A DNA stretch of 64,000 nucleotides, from NCBI RefSeq assembly GCF_022637555.1, contig NZ_CP093342.1, positions 992,001 through 1,056,000 on the forward strand. Direction: 5' to 3'. The notes below the pieces were generated by a model. That model did not search any database and was not told the origin of the DNA. It saw nothing but the letters and a program-made list of their open reading frames with translations. Numbering within the stretch: position 1 is the first letter of the stretch; every line of letters begins with the position of its first letter. Origin of the DNA: Microbacterium sp. H1-D42 (GTDB lineage: Bacteria; Actinomycetota; Actinomycetes; Actinomycetales; Microbacteriaceae). Below are positions 1 to 8,131 of this stretch, piece after piece. A program made the position numbers and the translations under genes.

Positions 1-771
1 TGCCAGCGTTCGATCCCGCACGTGGTGGCCTGGGACGAGGCCTACCGTGACTCCGGGCTGCGCGTCATCGGCATCCACTCTCCTGAATACGCCTTCGAGA
101 AAGAGGTCGACAACGTCCGTGCCGGCGCCGCCGACTTCGGGATCGACTACCCGGTGGCTCTCGACAACACCCTCTCGACCTGGACGGCCTATCGGAACCG
201 TTACTGGCCGGCGCACTACCTGATCGATGCCGAGGGGACGGTGCGACACATCGCATTCGGCGAGGGGAATTACGCCACGACCGAGAAGCTGATCCGAGAA
301 CTGCTGCAGGACGCCGACCCCGAAGCCGCGCTGCCACAGCCGACCGAGGTCGCCGATACGACTCCCGAGGTCGGATCCACGACCCGCGAGACCTTCCTCG
401 GATCGTCCAAGGACGTGAACTACGGCGGCGACGGCCCCTACCGCGCCGGGCGGGGAGACTATGCGTTCCCGTCGGAGCAACCAGACGACTCCTTCGCCCT
501 GGACGGCTCCTGGCAGATCGAGACCCAATACGCCACACCCGCCGACGACGCCGGCGGCAGCATCCGACTGTCGTACCGCGCCGGCGAGGTGCGGGCGGTG
601 CTGGCCGGCACCGGAGAGATCGTGGTGCACCGTGACGACGGCAGCATCCGCAGGATAAGCGTCGAGGGCACACCACGCTCGTACGCGCTCGTCGAAGGCG
701 ATGCGCACGACGGCACGCTGACACTCGAGGTGCCGGGCGGCGTGCAGGCATACTCCTTCACCTTCGGATGA
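1..771 (+). CDS. DipZ-like thioredoxin domain protein, C-terminal part (5' truncated by window)
   Basis: The reading frame is open from the first base, so the gene begins outside the window. The first codon is a Cys followed by QRSIPHVVAWDEAY, which fits the second Cys of the CxxC active site in DipZ/TlpA-type extracytoplasmic thioredoxins (family pattern NC-R-x-x-P-x-x-x-x-W). The rest of the thioredoxin fold follows (YLIDAEGTVRHIAFGEGNY), and after about residue 115 comes a beta-rich C-terminal domain of the kind found in DipZ proteins. The likely role is thiol-disulfide exchange or cytochrome c/redox biogenesis at the cell surface. It lies 37 bp upstream of sigK; the SigK regulon of mycobacteria includes a dipZ gene, so the link may be functional (inference). 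The N-terminal CcdA-like membrane part, if present, cannot be seen. Confidence 0.75.
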   Translation, partial: CQRSIPHVVAWDEAYRDSGLRVIGIHSPEYAFEKEVDNVRAGAADFGIDYPVALDNTLSTWTAYRNRYWPAHYLIDAEGTVRHIAFGEGNYATTEKLIRELLQDADPEAALPQPTEVADTTPEVGSTTRETFLGSSKDVNYGGDGPYRAGRGDYAFPSEQPDDSFALDGSWQIETQYATPADDAGGSIRLSYRAGEVRAVLAGTGEIVVHRDDGSIRRISVEGTPRSYALVEGDAHDGTLTLEVPGGVQAYSFTFG

Positions 772-807
772 CGGAGTGGCCTCCGGTGAAGGCAGAGGAG
801 TTGCGGC

Positions 808-1407
808 ATGCTTGTGGAGATGGTCATCGACGGTGAGGACGTGACGGAGGGCGGCCCAGCGGGCGACCGTGCCACCGAGCTCCTCATCCGCGTCGCCGGC
901 GGCGATCAGACGGCGTTCGCCGAGCTCTACGACCTGCTCTCGGGGCGCGTGTTCGCGCTGATCCTGAAGGTGGCCGTCAACCGCGCTCAGAGCGAAGAGG
1001 TGCTTCAGGAGGTCTTCTTGGAGGTGTGGCAATCCGCTCACCGCTTCGCTCCGAACAAAGGACAGGGACGGACGTGGGTTCTGACCATCGCCCACAGACG
1101 TGCCGTCGATCGCGTGCGGTCGTCGCAGTCCAGCGCCGACCGGGACGTGCGCGTCGGCATCCGAGATCTCGCCGCCGCGCGTGACGTTGTGTCGGATGCT
1201 GTCGAGTCGAAGGTCGAGGGGGAGCGGGTCGTCGCGGCTCTGGCGATGCTGCCGGAAGCGCAGCAGGAAGCGCTGATCCTCGCCTACTACGGCGGTTACA
1301 GTCAGAGCGAGATCGCGGCCCTGATCGGGGCGCCGCTGGGGACGGTAAAGACGAGAATGAGGGACGGGATGTCGCGTCTTCGCGGCGAACTGGGGGTGTC
1401 GACATGA
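808..1407 (+). CDS. sigK: ECF RNA polymerase sigma factor SigK
   Basis: A 199-residue ECF sigma factor that directs RNA polymerase to envelope or redox stress promoters. Sigma region 2 spans about residues 35-105 (LYDLLSGRVFALILKV, then EEVLQEVFLEVWQ) and sigma region 4 about 135-192, with the helix-turn-helix YSQSEIAALIGAPLGTVKTRM. The start at 808 has GAGGAG about ten bases upstream; an in-frame ATG at 820 is an alternative. The stop codon overlaps the start of the next gene (ATGA), the usual translational coupling of a sigma factor with its anti-sigma factor. Assignment to SigK rests on that RskA-type partner and overall resemblance; another ECF41-free group is possible. Confidence 0.85.
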   Translation: MLVEMVIDGEDVTEGGPAGDRATELLIRVAGGDQTAFAELYDLLSGRVFALILKVAVNRAQSEEVLQEVFLEVWQSAHRFAPNKGQGRTWVLTIAHRRAVDRVRSSQSSADRDVRVGIRDLAAARDVVSDAVESKVEGERVVAALAMLPEAQQEALILAYYGGYSQSEIAALIGAPLGTVKTRMRDGMSRLRGELGVST

Positions 1408-2180
1408 ACGAGCAGGAGTTCGCAGAACTCGCCGCCGGGCACGCCCTGCACGCGCTGTCGGATGCTGACGAGCAGAGGTTCCGCGCGGCACTCGCCGAAC
1501 ATCCGGAGTGGCAGGATCTCGTGCAGGCGGATCGCCAGACCGCCGCGACCATCGCCGACGCACTGCCTCCGGTCGCCCCGCCCGCACATCTGCGGGCTGA
1601 TCTCCTCGCCCGGATCGCCGTCACACCGCAGAATCAGCCTGAATCACAGGATCAGGCGGAACCGCAGGATCAGGCGGAACCGCAGGCTGACGGGACGCCG
1701 CCGGTGGACAGGAAGCCGCCGCGCCGCGGGAGTCGGCTGATGTTCGTGCTCGCCGCCTGCCTGGTGCTGCTCGTGGGGGCCGGGATCGGAACGGCCGTGC
1801 TCGTCTCGCAGCTGCGGCCTCCCGCATCCGTGGTCGCGCTCGATGAGATCCGCTCGGCGCCCGATGCCGCAGAGCAGACGGTGCAGCTCGCCTCTGGCGG
1901 CACGGCGACCGCGCACTGGTCAGAAGAACTGGGCAAGGCGGTGCTCGTCACCACCGGCCTGGAAGACCCTGGCCAGGGCGAGACCTACGAGCTGTGGCTG
2001 GTGCGCGATGAGGCGCCGATCGCCGCGGGCGTGTTCGAACCTGACGACGGCGAAGCTACGGCGCAGCTCGATCAGCAGATGCAGCCCGGTGATGCGATCG
2101 CCGTGACGATCGAGCAGTCCGGCGGATCGCCGACGGGCGCGCCGACCACCGACCCGATCATCGTCATCCCGACCGCGTGA
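1404..2180 (+). CDS. rskA: Anti-sigma-K factor RskA family protein
   Basis: A 258-residue membrane anti-sigma factor expected to hold SigK at the membrane until proteolysis or redox change frees it. The cytoplasmic N-terminal anti-sigma domain (AELAAGHALHALSDADEQRF) occupies residues 1-75. A low-complexity linker with the repeated pattern PQDQAE covers about 76-95, one transmembrane segment spans about 112-136, and the extracellular RskA domain ends near the C-terminus (typical YELWLVRDEAP and QPGDAIAVTIEQSGGSPTGAP stretches). It overlaps sigK by 4 bp. The tandem PQDQAE linker repeats can be read directly from the DNA at about 1645-1690. Confidence 0.88.
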   Translation: MNEQEFAELAAGHALHALSDADEQRFRAALAEHPEWQDLVQADRQTAATIADALPPVAPPAHLRADLLARIAVTPQNQPESQDQAEPQDQAEPQADGTPPVDRKPPRRGSRLMFVLAACLVLLVGAGIGTAVLVSQLRPPASVVALDEIRSAPDAAEQTVQLASGGTATAHWSEELGKAVLVTTGLEDPGQGETYELWLVRDEAPIAAGVFEPDDGEATAQLDQQMQPGDAIAVTIEQSGGSPTGAPTTDPIIVIPTA

Positions 2181-2205
2181 TCCGCCCTGGCGTTACCCTG
2201 GAGGG

Positions 2206-2835
2206 ATGCCCGAGCAGTTCCACCGCCCCGTTCGCCGCCCGCCTACCGCCTTCGACAACCTCGTCGGGCAGGCGGATCCGGCCGAGCAGTCCAGGGTGGC
2301 GCACGCGACAGCATCCGCCCTGCTCGAACGCGCTCGCCGCGACGAGAGCGGCGCCGTGACCGAGCGACTCATCGGCTTCGCCGCCGAGCACGGCATCGAC
2401 GAGATCGCCGAACTGTGGTCGCACGCGCCCGCCCGGTCACTGCCCGGCACGCTGTGGCGGCTGTATCTGCTGCAGATCGCAATCCGATCGGATGCTGCGC
2501 AGACCGCCCTGCTGTACGAGCGCGGCCGGGTCGAGCTGCACTCAGCAGATGCCGTGATCGCCGGCGCCCCCGCGCCCGCGAACCCTGAGGAGCTCGTCGC
2601 CCTGGTGGACATGATCCTGCGGGGCGCTTTCCGCGGAGACTTCGCCGTCGCGCTGGAGCGCGCCGCCGCGTACTGCCGAGTGCAGGCATCCGGAGCCACG
2701 CACATCGCCGACGACTACGAGCGCACCGAACCCGACCGTGCCGGTGAACTCACCCGCCGCGCCCTGCGCTTGACCACCTACGCCGAGGACCTGGCCGCCT
2801 CAGCCGCCGCCTGGCGACGCGGCACTCTGGTCTGA
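2206..2835 (+). CDS. Conserved actinobacterial protein of unknown function
   Basis: A 209-residue soluble, Ala- and Arg-rich, mostly helical protein with no signal peptide or membrane segment. I do not recognise a catalytic motif. Homologues I recall from Microbacteriaceae are sometimes labelled RNA polymerase subunit beta, but nothing here resembles RpoB, so that name should not be used. The start is supported by a -10 hexamer TACCCT at 2194-2199, exactly six bases before the ATG, which implies a leaderless mRNA. It stands alone between rskA and the candidate small RNA on the opposite strand. Confidence 0.7.
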   Translation: MPEQFHRPVRRPPTAFDNLVGQADPAEQSRVAHATASALLERARRDESGAVTERLIGFAAEHGIDEIAELWSHAPARSLPGTLWRLYLLQIAIRSDAAQTALLYERGRVELHSADAVIAGAPAPANPEELVALVDMILRGAFRGDFAVALERAAAYCRVQASGATHIADDYERTEPDRAGELTRRALRLTTYAEDLAASAAAWRRGTLV

Positions 2836-2850
2836 TCGTCCTGAGGGCAA

Positions 2851-2936
2851 GAAAAAAGCCGGACCGCAAGAACGCCTCTCGGCGGAAGGCCGCTCGGAGC
2901 GGCAAATATTGGAGCCCGGGGTTATGCGGCCCGGCT
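2851..2936 (-). ncRNA. Candidate free-standing structured small RNA (minus strand)
   Basis: On the minus strand a -10-like TACACT (2942-2947) lies six bases before A2936. From there the RNA would open with an 11-bp stem (2926-2936 with 2857-2867, one G-U pair) enclosing two small hairpins, 2889-2894/2898-2903 and 2873-2876/2881-2884. The closing 3' arm is followed at once by five U residues (2852-2856), as in an intrinsic terminator. No minus-strand gene lies directly upstream, so the U-tract is hard to explain as the end of a coding transcript. No good -35 is seen. It does not carry the conserved SRP-RNA loop and is not a tRNA. The alternative is a structured 5' region of pabC read on the plus strand, but pabC appears leaderless. 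Confidence 0.45.
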
Positions 2937-2992
2937 GATCAAGTGTAACGCGTCGTGCGCGGCGGTATTCCCCGCGGCTCTAGGCTGGGCGC

Positions 2993-3874
2993 ATGGCCCA
3001 CCGCTTCGCTCTGATGATCACGCCCGTCGATGCGGCGGATGCCCGTGATGACTACGCCGAGACGTTCTCGACGATCGATGTCGCAGCTCCTGCCCTCAGC
3101 GTCGGCGAGCTGAGCACGCAGCGCGGAGACGGGGTGTTCGAGTCGATCGGCGTCATCGACGGGCATCCGAACGAGGTCGAGGCGCACGTGCAGCGACTCG
3201 CTCACTCGGCCGACATCTGCGACCTGCCCGCCCCGAACCTCGCGCAATGGCGGCAGGCGATCACCATCGCCGCAGCGCACGCACCTGCCGGCGAGGCCGT
3301 CATCAAGCTCATCCTCAGCCGCGGCGTCGAGCACGGCCCCGCTCCGACGGCATGGGTGACAGCATCCGTCGCCCCCGACTACGTCGCCGTGCGCCGAGAC
3401 GGTGTGCGCGTCGTCACGCTGGACCGCGGCTACGACCTCGGCGCGGGGGAGCGGGCCCCGTGGCTGCTGCTGGGCGCCAAGACCCTGTCGTACGCGGTCA
3501 ACATGGCCGCCCTCCGCGAGGCGCACCGCCGCGGAGCAGACGACGCGATCTTCGTCACCAACGACGGCTATGTGCTCGAGGCGCCGACCGCGTCGCTGAT
3601 CATCCGCTCCGGAGACGAGTTCCTCACCACGGCGCCGTCGGCGGGCATCCTGCACGGCACCACTCAGCTGAGCGTCTTCGAGCACCTCGAGTCGCGCGGC
3701 TTCCAGACGCGCTATGCGACGCTGACGACGCGAGACCTGACGCAGGCGGATGCCGCGTGGCTGGTATCCAGCATCCGCCAGGGTGTGGCCATCACCGCCG
3801 TGGACGGCGCCCCTCTGGCATCCGACCCCATCCTCACCGCCGAACTGAACGCCTTCCTGCTCTCGCCGCGCTGA
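2993..3874 (+). CDS. pabC: Aminodeoxychorismate lyase (class IV PLP enzyme)
   Basis: A 293-residue fold-type IV PLP enzyme, best read as 4-amino-4-deoxychorismate lyase, which releases pyruvate to make p-aminobenzoate for folate. The PLP-binding Lys is K163 in the motif LLGAKTLSYAVNM. The conserved GDGVFES near residue 45 and the E(A)PTASL stretch near residue 200 also fit. A branched-chain or D-amino-acid aminotransferase is the main alternative. A -10 hexamer TAGGCT (2981-2986) lies six bases before the ATG, so the mRNA is probably leaderless. It is followed by the left palindrome of the DUF559 unit, whose gene converges on it. Confidence 0.82.
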   Translation: MAHRFALMITPVDAADARDDYAETFSTIDVAAPALSVGELSTQRGDGVFESIGVIDGHPNEVEAHVQRLAHSADICDLPAPNLAQWRQAITIAAAHAPAGEAVIKLILSRGVEHGPAPTAWVTASVAPDYVAVRRDGVRVVTLDRGYDLGAGERAPWLLLGAKTLSYAVNMAALREAHRRGADDAIFVTNDGYVLEAPTASLIIRSGDEFLTTAPSAGILHGTTQLSVFEHLESRGFQTRYATLTTRDLTQADAAWLVSSIRQGVAITAVDGAPLASDPILTAELNAFLLSPR

Positions 3875-3892
3875 TCACGCCGGAGGGAGCGC

Positions 3893-3980
3893 GTGCCGGA
3901 TTACTGATGCTCACGCGTCCGCACGGCGTGTTGACCCGGCGACACGCCGCGAAGGTCTGGCTCTGTCAGTGATCAGACAC
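3893..3980. repeat. 88-bp quasi-palindromic element, left copy
   Basis: The element is symmetric about its centre. The outer arms (3893-3907 against 3966-3980) pair at 12 of 15 positions, and a perfect 8-bp inner stem CGGCGTGT/ACACGCCG lies at 3924-3931/3942-3949. Aligned without gaps to 4978-5065 it matches at about 56 of 88 positions by eye, with the blocks ACTGATG, ACGGCG, CACGCC, GTCAGT and GACAC conserved. It contains the last codons of the DUF559 gene. It may also act as a bidirectional terminator between that gene and pabC. Confidence 0.7.
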
Positions 3981-4898
3981 ACGACGACCGACGGGTGCCA
4001 CGCGCGTTGCGGCGATCCTGGCCAGAATCGCAGCGACGACCGTCGCCCAATGGTGCACGATCATCGCGTAGTTGAAACGCAAGGTCTCATACCCGAGGGC
4101 TGCGGCCCGCGCATCACGCATCAGATCCTTGTGTCGCAGTGAGACCCATGGCTGTGAGGCATCGCCGCCCTCGTCGTCCCGGTCATCATCGTGGTTCTGC
4201 TTGCCGTCGGCCTCGATGATCAGCCAGTCCCCGATGACGAAGTCCACCTCGCCGACGCCGTCGATCTGCACCTGGGTGCACACCGAGATGCCCAGCTTGT
4301 GCAGCCTGAGCCGGATCAGTGACTCCAGACCGCTGTCAGCATCAGTTCGGGCGAATCCGAGCAGCCAGCGGACGGGGCGCGGCACCCGCTCGGCCAGCCA
4401 CCGGATGTCGCCGACATGCAGCATCGACTTGCGCAGCGCTGATTCGAGAGCGCAGAAGAAGGTCTCCTCATCTGCGCATTGAGCGACTTGAAGCAGCACG
4501 TTCCGCACCGGCGGCAGATCGCCGAGTCTGACCTCGCCGTCATCCCAGTGCTGGTGCGGGTCGCACGAGCGTCGTCCGCACTGGCGGGGATTGCCCGCAT
4601 GGCCGAACCAGAGATGCAGATCGTCGCCGTCCTGCAGGATCCACAGCCCCATCATCCGCCCGGCCATGACGCAACTCGGGACGGCGCCGTGTTGGGCGGC
4701 ATGGATCCAGGACTCGTCGGCGTCAAGCGAGGCATACACGCCGCGGCGGACGCGGCGGATCTCACCGGCGGACGTGGCGCGCGAGATCTCGCGACTCGTC
4801 ACGCCGCGCGCACGCAGATCGCAAGCGCGGACGATCGGGCCGATGCGGACCAGTGCAGCTGAGGCGAGGAGGAACGTCACGGTCCGAGCATCCGCCAA
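3966..4898 (-). CDS. DUF559/Vsr-like endonuclease with N-terminal AbiEi-type winged helix
   Basis: A 310-residue two-domain protein. Residues about 20-60 resemble the AbiEi antitoxin winged helix (VTSREISRATSAGEIRRVRRGVYA), and residues about 185-300 form a Vsr-like PDDEXK nuclease with E192, D219, and the cluster E229-D231-K233 in IIEADGKQNH. Such genes are common in Microbacteriaceae, often annotated as type IV toxin-antitoxin AbiEi family; no partner toxin gene is adjacent. The chosen start is TTG; a GTG at 4880 is possible. The gene lies exactly between two 88-bp quasi-palindromes: the downstream copy includes its stop codon and the upstream copy ends 80 bp before its start. That arrangement suggests a mobile or self-regulating unit. 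The nuclease fold is inferred from motifs. Confidence 0.75.
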   Translation of the reverse strand: MADARTVTFLLASAALVRIGPIVRACDLRARGVTSREISRATSAGEIRRVRRGVYASLDADESWIHAAQHGAVPSCVMAGRMMGLWILQDGDDLHLWFGHAGNPRQCGRRSCDPHQHWDDGEVRLGDLPPVRNVLLQVAQCADEETFFCALESALRKSMLHVGDIRWLAERVPRPVRWLLGFARTDADSGLESLIRLRLHKLGISVCTQVQIDGVGEVDFVIGDWLIIEADGKQNHDDDRDDEGGDASQPWVSLRHKDLMRDARAAALGYETLRFNYAMIVHHWATVVAAILARIAATRVAPVGRRVSDH

Positions 4899-4977
4899 CG
4901 CAGGACACCGCCTGGCCGAAAATCCCAGTGGCGGGGGACAACTCGGCTCGATCCATATTTGTGCAGGAGGAGTGGTG

Positions 4978-5065
4978 GTGTCTGACTACTGATGATCTGC
5001 TGACTGTACGGCGAGTCGGTGTGATGACACGCCACACAGTCCTTCGCGCGTCAGTAATCCGACAC
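4978..5065. repeat. 88-bp quasi-palindromic element, right copy
   Basis: This is the second copy of the element at 3893-3980. Its outer arms 4978-4992 and 5051-5065 are complementary at 13 of 15 positions. The inner stem GGCGAGTC/GACACGCC has one mismatch. It lies upstream of the DUF559 start and could hold its promoter or operator. Both copies are 88 bp long with the same internal spacing. Confidence 0.7.
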
Positions 5066-5092
5066 TGCGCGACAGGCGAGAGCCGGAATTCG

Positions 5093-5111
5093 GGCACCGC
5101 GACCCGGTGCC
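5093..5111 (-). terminator. Hairpin downstream of pstB
   Basis: GGCACCG/CGGTGCC form a 7-bp stem with a 5-nt loop 18 bp after the pstB stop codon. There is no clear U-tract, so it is a probable factor-assisted or RNA-stabilising end of the pst transcript. Confidence 0.45.
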
Positions 5112-5128
5112 GTCCACCCGACCCCAAA

Positions 5129-5908
5129 TCACCCGAAGCGGCCGGAGACGTAGTCCTCGGTGGCCTGCACGGACGGCGTGGTGAAGATCGTCGAGGTCTC
5201 GTCGAACTCGATGAGCTTGCCGGGCTTGCCGGTGCCGGCGATGTTGAAGAATGCCGTCTTGTCAGACACCCGCGAAGCCTGCTGCATGTTGTGCGTGACG
5301 ATGACGACGGTGTAGTCGTTCTTCAACTCGCCGATCAGCTCTTCGATCGCGTAGGTCGAGATCGGGTCGAGAGCGGAGCACGGCTCGTCCATCAGGATCA
5401 CCTCGGGAGACACGGCGATCGCGCGGGCGATGCACAGACGCTGCTGCTGGCCGCCGGACAGCCCCGATCCGGGCTTGTCGAGGCGGTCCTTGACCTCGTT
5501 CCACAGGTTCGCGCCCATCAGCGACTTCTCGACGAGAGCCTCCTGGTCGCTCTTGGACATCTTGCCGTTGTTCAGCTTGACGCCCGCCAGCACGTTCTCC
5601 TTGATCGACATCGTCGGGAACGGGTTGGGGCGCTGGAAGACCATGCCCACCTGGCGGCGCACCAGCACCGGATCGACGCCTGGACCGTAGAGGTCCTTGC
5701 CGTCGAGCAGCACCTCGCCCTCGACGCGGGCGCCTGGAATCACTTCGTGCATGCGGTTCAGCGTGCGCAGGAACGTGGACTTGCCGCAGCCGGAGGGGCC
5801 GATGAACGCGGTGACGCTGCGGGGCTGGATCTCGAGGGAGACGCCCTCGACGGCGAGGAAGTCGCCGTAGTAGACGTTGAGGTCGTTGACTTCGATGCTC
5901 TTGGACAC
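5129..5908 (-). CDS. pstB: Phosphate ABC transporter ATP-binding protein PstB
   Basis: A 259-residue ATPase that powers high-affinity phosphate import with PstA and PstC. The Walker [10 protein letters not shown] is at residues 37-45, followed by the Q-loop VFQRPNPFP, the ABC signature LSGGQQQR and the Walker [14 protein letters not shown], with TRAIHN-type switch HNMQQA near the end. The GTG start at 5908 is chosen because AAGGAA lies just upstream and the family begins [14 protein letters not shown]; the frame stays open further upstream but that part is not conserved. It is the last gene of pstSCAB. Confidence 0.95.
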   Translation of the reverse strand: MSKSIEVNDLNVYYGDFLAVEGVSLEIQPRSVTAFIGPSGCGKSTFLRTLNRMHEVIPGARVEGEVLLDGKDLYGPGVDPVLVRRQVGMVFQRPNPFPTMSIKENVLAGVKLNNGKMSKSDQEALVEKSLMGANLWNEVKDRLDKPGSGLSGGQQQRLCIARAIAVSPEVILMDEPCSALDPISTYAIEELIGELKNDYTVVIVTHNMQQASRVSDKTAFFNIAGTGKPGKLIEFDETSTIFTTPSVQATEDYVSGRFG

Positions 5909-5961
5909 GAGGTTCCTTCTATCGGGAGATATCGGGGTGGAATCGGGAATCGGTATTCGGC

Positions 5962-7050
5962 TCAGCGGCCGGAGGTCTTGGGCGCGAACCACTTCGCGAT
6001 CAGGCGCGCCAGCAGGTTCAGCACCATGACGATGAGGATCAGGGTGAGAGCGGCTGCCCACGCCCTGGCGATCGACGCGTCGGCGTTGGTGCCCTGGTTC
6101 ATGTACGAGTTGTAGGCGAACACCGGCAGCGTCATCATCTGGCCGTTGAACAGGTTGGTGTTCAGGCTGGCGGTGAATCCGGCGGTCAGCAGCAGCGGCG
6201 CGGTCTCGCCGATCACGCGTGAGATGGCGAGCATGACCGAGGTCATGATGCCGGCGATCGAGGTCGGCAGAACCACCTTGATGATCGTCAGCCACTTCGG
6301 CACGCCAAGGGCGTACGCGGCCTCACGCAGCTCGTTCGGCACGATGCGCAGCAGCTCTTCGCTGCCCCGAACGACCACCGGCACCATCAGCACGGCCAGC
6401 GCGAGCGAGCCCATGAAGCCCATCGAGATGCCGGGGCGGATGAGCAGAGCGAACACCGAGTAGATGAACAGACCAGCGACGATCGACGGGATGCCCGTCA
6501 TCACGTCGACGAAGAAGGTGATGCCCTTGGCGATCCGCCCTCGGCCGTATTCGACGAGGTAGATCGAGGTCATCAGTCCCACCGGCACGGCGATCAGCGC
6601 CGCCATCATGGTGATCAGGACGGTGCCCCAGATGGCGTGCACGATGCCGCCGCCGTCGCCGACGACGTTGCGCATCGAGTAGCTGAAGAACTCGGCGTCG
6701 AAGCGGCCGATGCCGTTGGCTACGACCGTCCACAGCAGTGAGATCAGCGGCAGCAGAGCCACGGTGAACGCGGTGGCGACGAGCGCGGTCATCAGCCGGT
6801 CGACGGCCTTGCGACGGCTCTCGGCGATCGAGGACACGACGGTGATGAGCACCAGGTAGAGCAGCACACCGACGATGACCGTGCCGGCGATGTTGAAGTC
6901 GGCGAGGTCGCCGGTCGGCGTGGTCACCGCGAAGACCGCGGCGGAGGCGACGAGGGATGCTGCCAGCAGCGCCCAGGGCGCCCAGTGCGCCAGCCTTCCG
7001 GCGGTCAGCGATGCGGATGTGGAAGCGGGAGCGGAGGTGAGCGTGGTCAT
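5962..7050 (-). CDS. pstA: Phosphate ABC transporter permease PstA
   Basis: A 362-residue inner-membrane permease. It has an unusual-for-short-PstA N-terminal extension of about 70 residues containing two hydrophobic segments, then the six-helix permease core with the EAA-type loop [23 protein letters not shown] that contacts PstB. The start codon is one base after the pstC stop, showing tight coupling. With PstC it forms the membrane channel for inorganic phosphate. Confidence 0.94.
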   Translation of the reverse strand: MTTLTSAPASTSASLTAGRLAHWAPWALLAASLVASAAVFAVTTPTGDLADFNIAGTVIVGVLLYLVLITVVSSIAESRRKAVDRLMTALVATAFTVALLPLISLLWTVVANGIGRFDAEFFSYSMRNVVGDGGGIVHAIWGTVLITMMAALIAVPVGLMTSIYLVEYGRGRIAKGITFFVDVMTGIPSIVAGLFIYSVFALLIRPGISMGFMGSLALAVLMVPVVVRGSEELLRIVPNELREAAYALGVPKWLTIIKVVLPTSIAGIMTSVMLAISRVIGETAPLLLTAGFTASLNTNLFNGQMMTLPVFAYNSYMNQGTNADASIARAWAAALTLILIVMVLNLLARLIAKWFAPKTSGR

Positions 7051-7051
7051 G

Positions 7052-8011
7052 TCAGTTCGCTCCGGAGAACTCGGCGCGGCGCGCGACGATCCAGCGCGCC
7101 AGCGCGTTGACCGCGAAGGTCACGATGAACAGGATCAGGCCGGTGGCGATCAGCGTGTTCACGCCGGTGCCGTGCGCCTCGGGGAATGCCAGCGCGATGT
7201 TCGCGGGGATCGGCGTCGGGTTGGTCGCGGTGAGCACCAGGAAGCTGTAGACGGCCGCGGGGGAGAGCACCATGGTCACGGCCATCGTCTCGCCAAGGGC
7301 GCGACCGAGTGCCAGCATCGTGGCTGAGACCATGCCGCTGCGGGCGAAGGGCAGCACGGCCATGCGCACCATCTCCCAGCGCGTGGCGCCGAGCGCGAGC
7401 GCCGCCTCCTCGTGCAGCTTCGGCGTCTGCAGGAACACCTCGCGGCAGATGGCGGTCATGATCGGGATGACCATGACCGCGAGCACGAGAGCGGCGGTCA
7501 TGATCGTCTTGCCCGTCGACGAGACCTGCCCGCCGAAGAACGGCACCCAGGCCATGTACTCGTTCAGCCAGGCGTAGATCGGCTGCAGCAGCGGGGCGAG
7601 CACCAGGCCGCCCCAGAGTCCGAACACGACCGAGGGCACGGCGGCCAGCAGGTCGATGATGTAGCCGAGCAGCCCTGCGAGCTTGCGCGGCGCGTAGTGC
7701 GAGATGAAGAGCGCGATGCCGATCGAGATCGGCGCGGCGATGAGCAGGGCGATCAGCGAGACCCAGACGGTGCCGAACACCAGCGGTCCGACGTAGCTCC
7801 AGAACGAGCGGCCCTGCAGGATGTGGTTCTCGGTCGTGTCGGGCGCGAACGCGGGCAGGCTCTGGATGATCAGGAACGCCGCGACCGCTGCGAGAACGAC
7901 GAGGATGATGATGCCGGCGCCGAGCGCCGTGCCCGAGAAGACCCGGTCGCCGAGGCGCTGTTTCGCCTTGATCGGGGGCGCGGCGTGGGCCTGCCTGGTC
8001 GTCGTGGTCAT
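7052..8011 (-). CDS. pstC: Phosphate ABC transporter permease PstC
   Basis: A 319-residue permease with about six to seven membrane helices. It carries the conserved loop KLHEEAALALGATRWEMVRMAVLP, the contact site for PstB, and the typical GRALGETMAVTMVLS stretch. It follows pstS after 120 bp that hold a strong hairpin, which probably lowers expression of pstCAB relative to the binding protein. Confidence 0.94.
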   Translation of the reverse strand: MTTTTRQAHAAPPIKAKQRLGDRVFSGTALGAGIIILVVLAAVAAFLIIQSLPAFAPDTTENHILQGRSFWSYVGPLVFGTVWVSLIALLIAAPISIGIALFISHYAPRKLAGLLGYIIDLLAAVPSVVFGLWGGLVLAPLLQPIYAWLNEYMAWVPFFGGQVSSTGKTIMTAALVLAVMVIPIMTAICREVFLQTPKLHEEAALALGATRWEMVRMAVLPFARSGMVSATMLALGRALGETMAVTMVLSPAAVYSFLVLTATNPTPIPANIALAFPEAHGTGVNTLIATGLILFIVTFAVNALARWIVARRAEFSGAN

Positions 8012-8067
8012 GTTCTCCTGCTGTTCGGGTGGAATCGGATGCCGGCTGGGCTTCCCGTGCTGACCCT

Positions 8068-8106
8068 CCGATGCCCTCGCGCCCGGGTGGGACGCGAGGG
8101 CATCGG
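8068..8106 (-). promoter_or_regulatory. Intercistronic hairpin between pstS and pstC
   Basis: A perfect 14-bp stem (8068-8081 with 8093-8106) with an 11-nt loop lies 25 bp after the pstS stop codon. It has no U-tract. A partial terminator or a 3' stabiliser that gives pstS more message than the permease genes is the usual explanation at such a place. Confidence 0.7.
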
Positions 8107-8131
8107 CTTCAGTCAGTCGTCATCGGGATGA

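Noticed and set aside
2851..2936. SRP (4.5S) RNA or a tRNA
   Set aside because: The conserved SRP tetraloop region (GGAAGCAGC-like) is missing and no T-arm with TTCGA is present.
4853..6115. 420-codon plus-strand frame opposite pstB
   Set aside because: It runs antisense to pstB and the palindrome, its translation is low-complexity and unlike any family; it is a codon-bias shadow.
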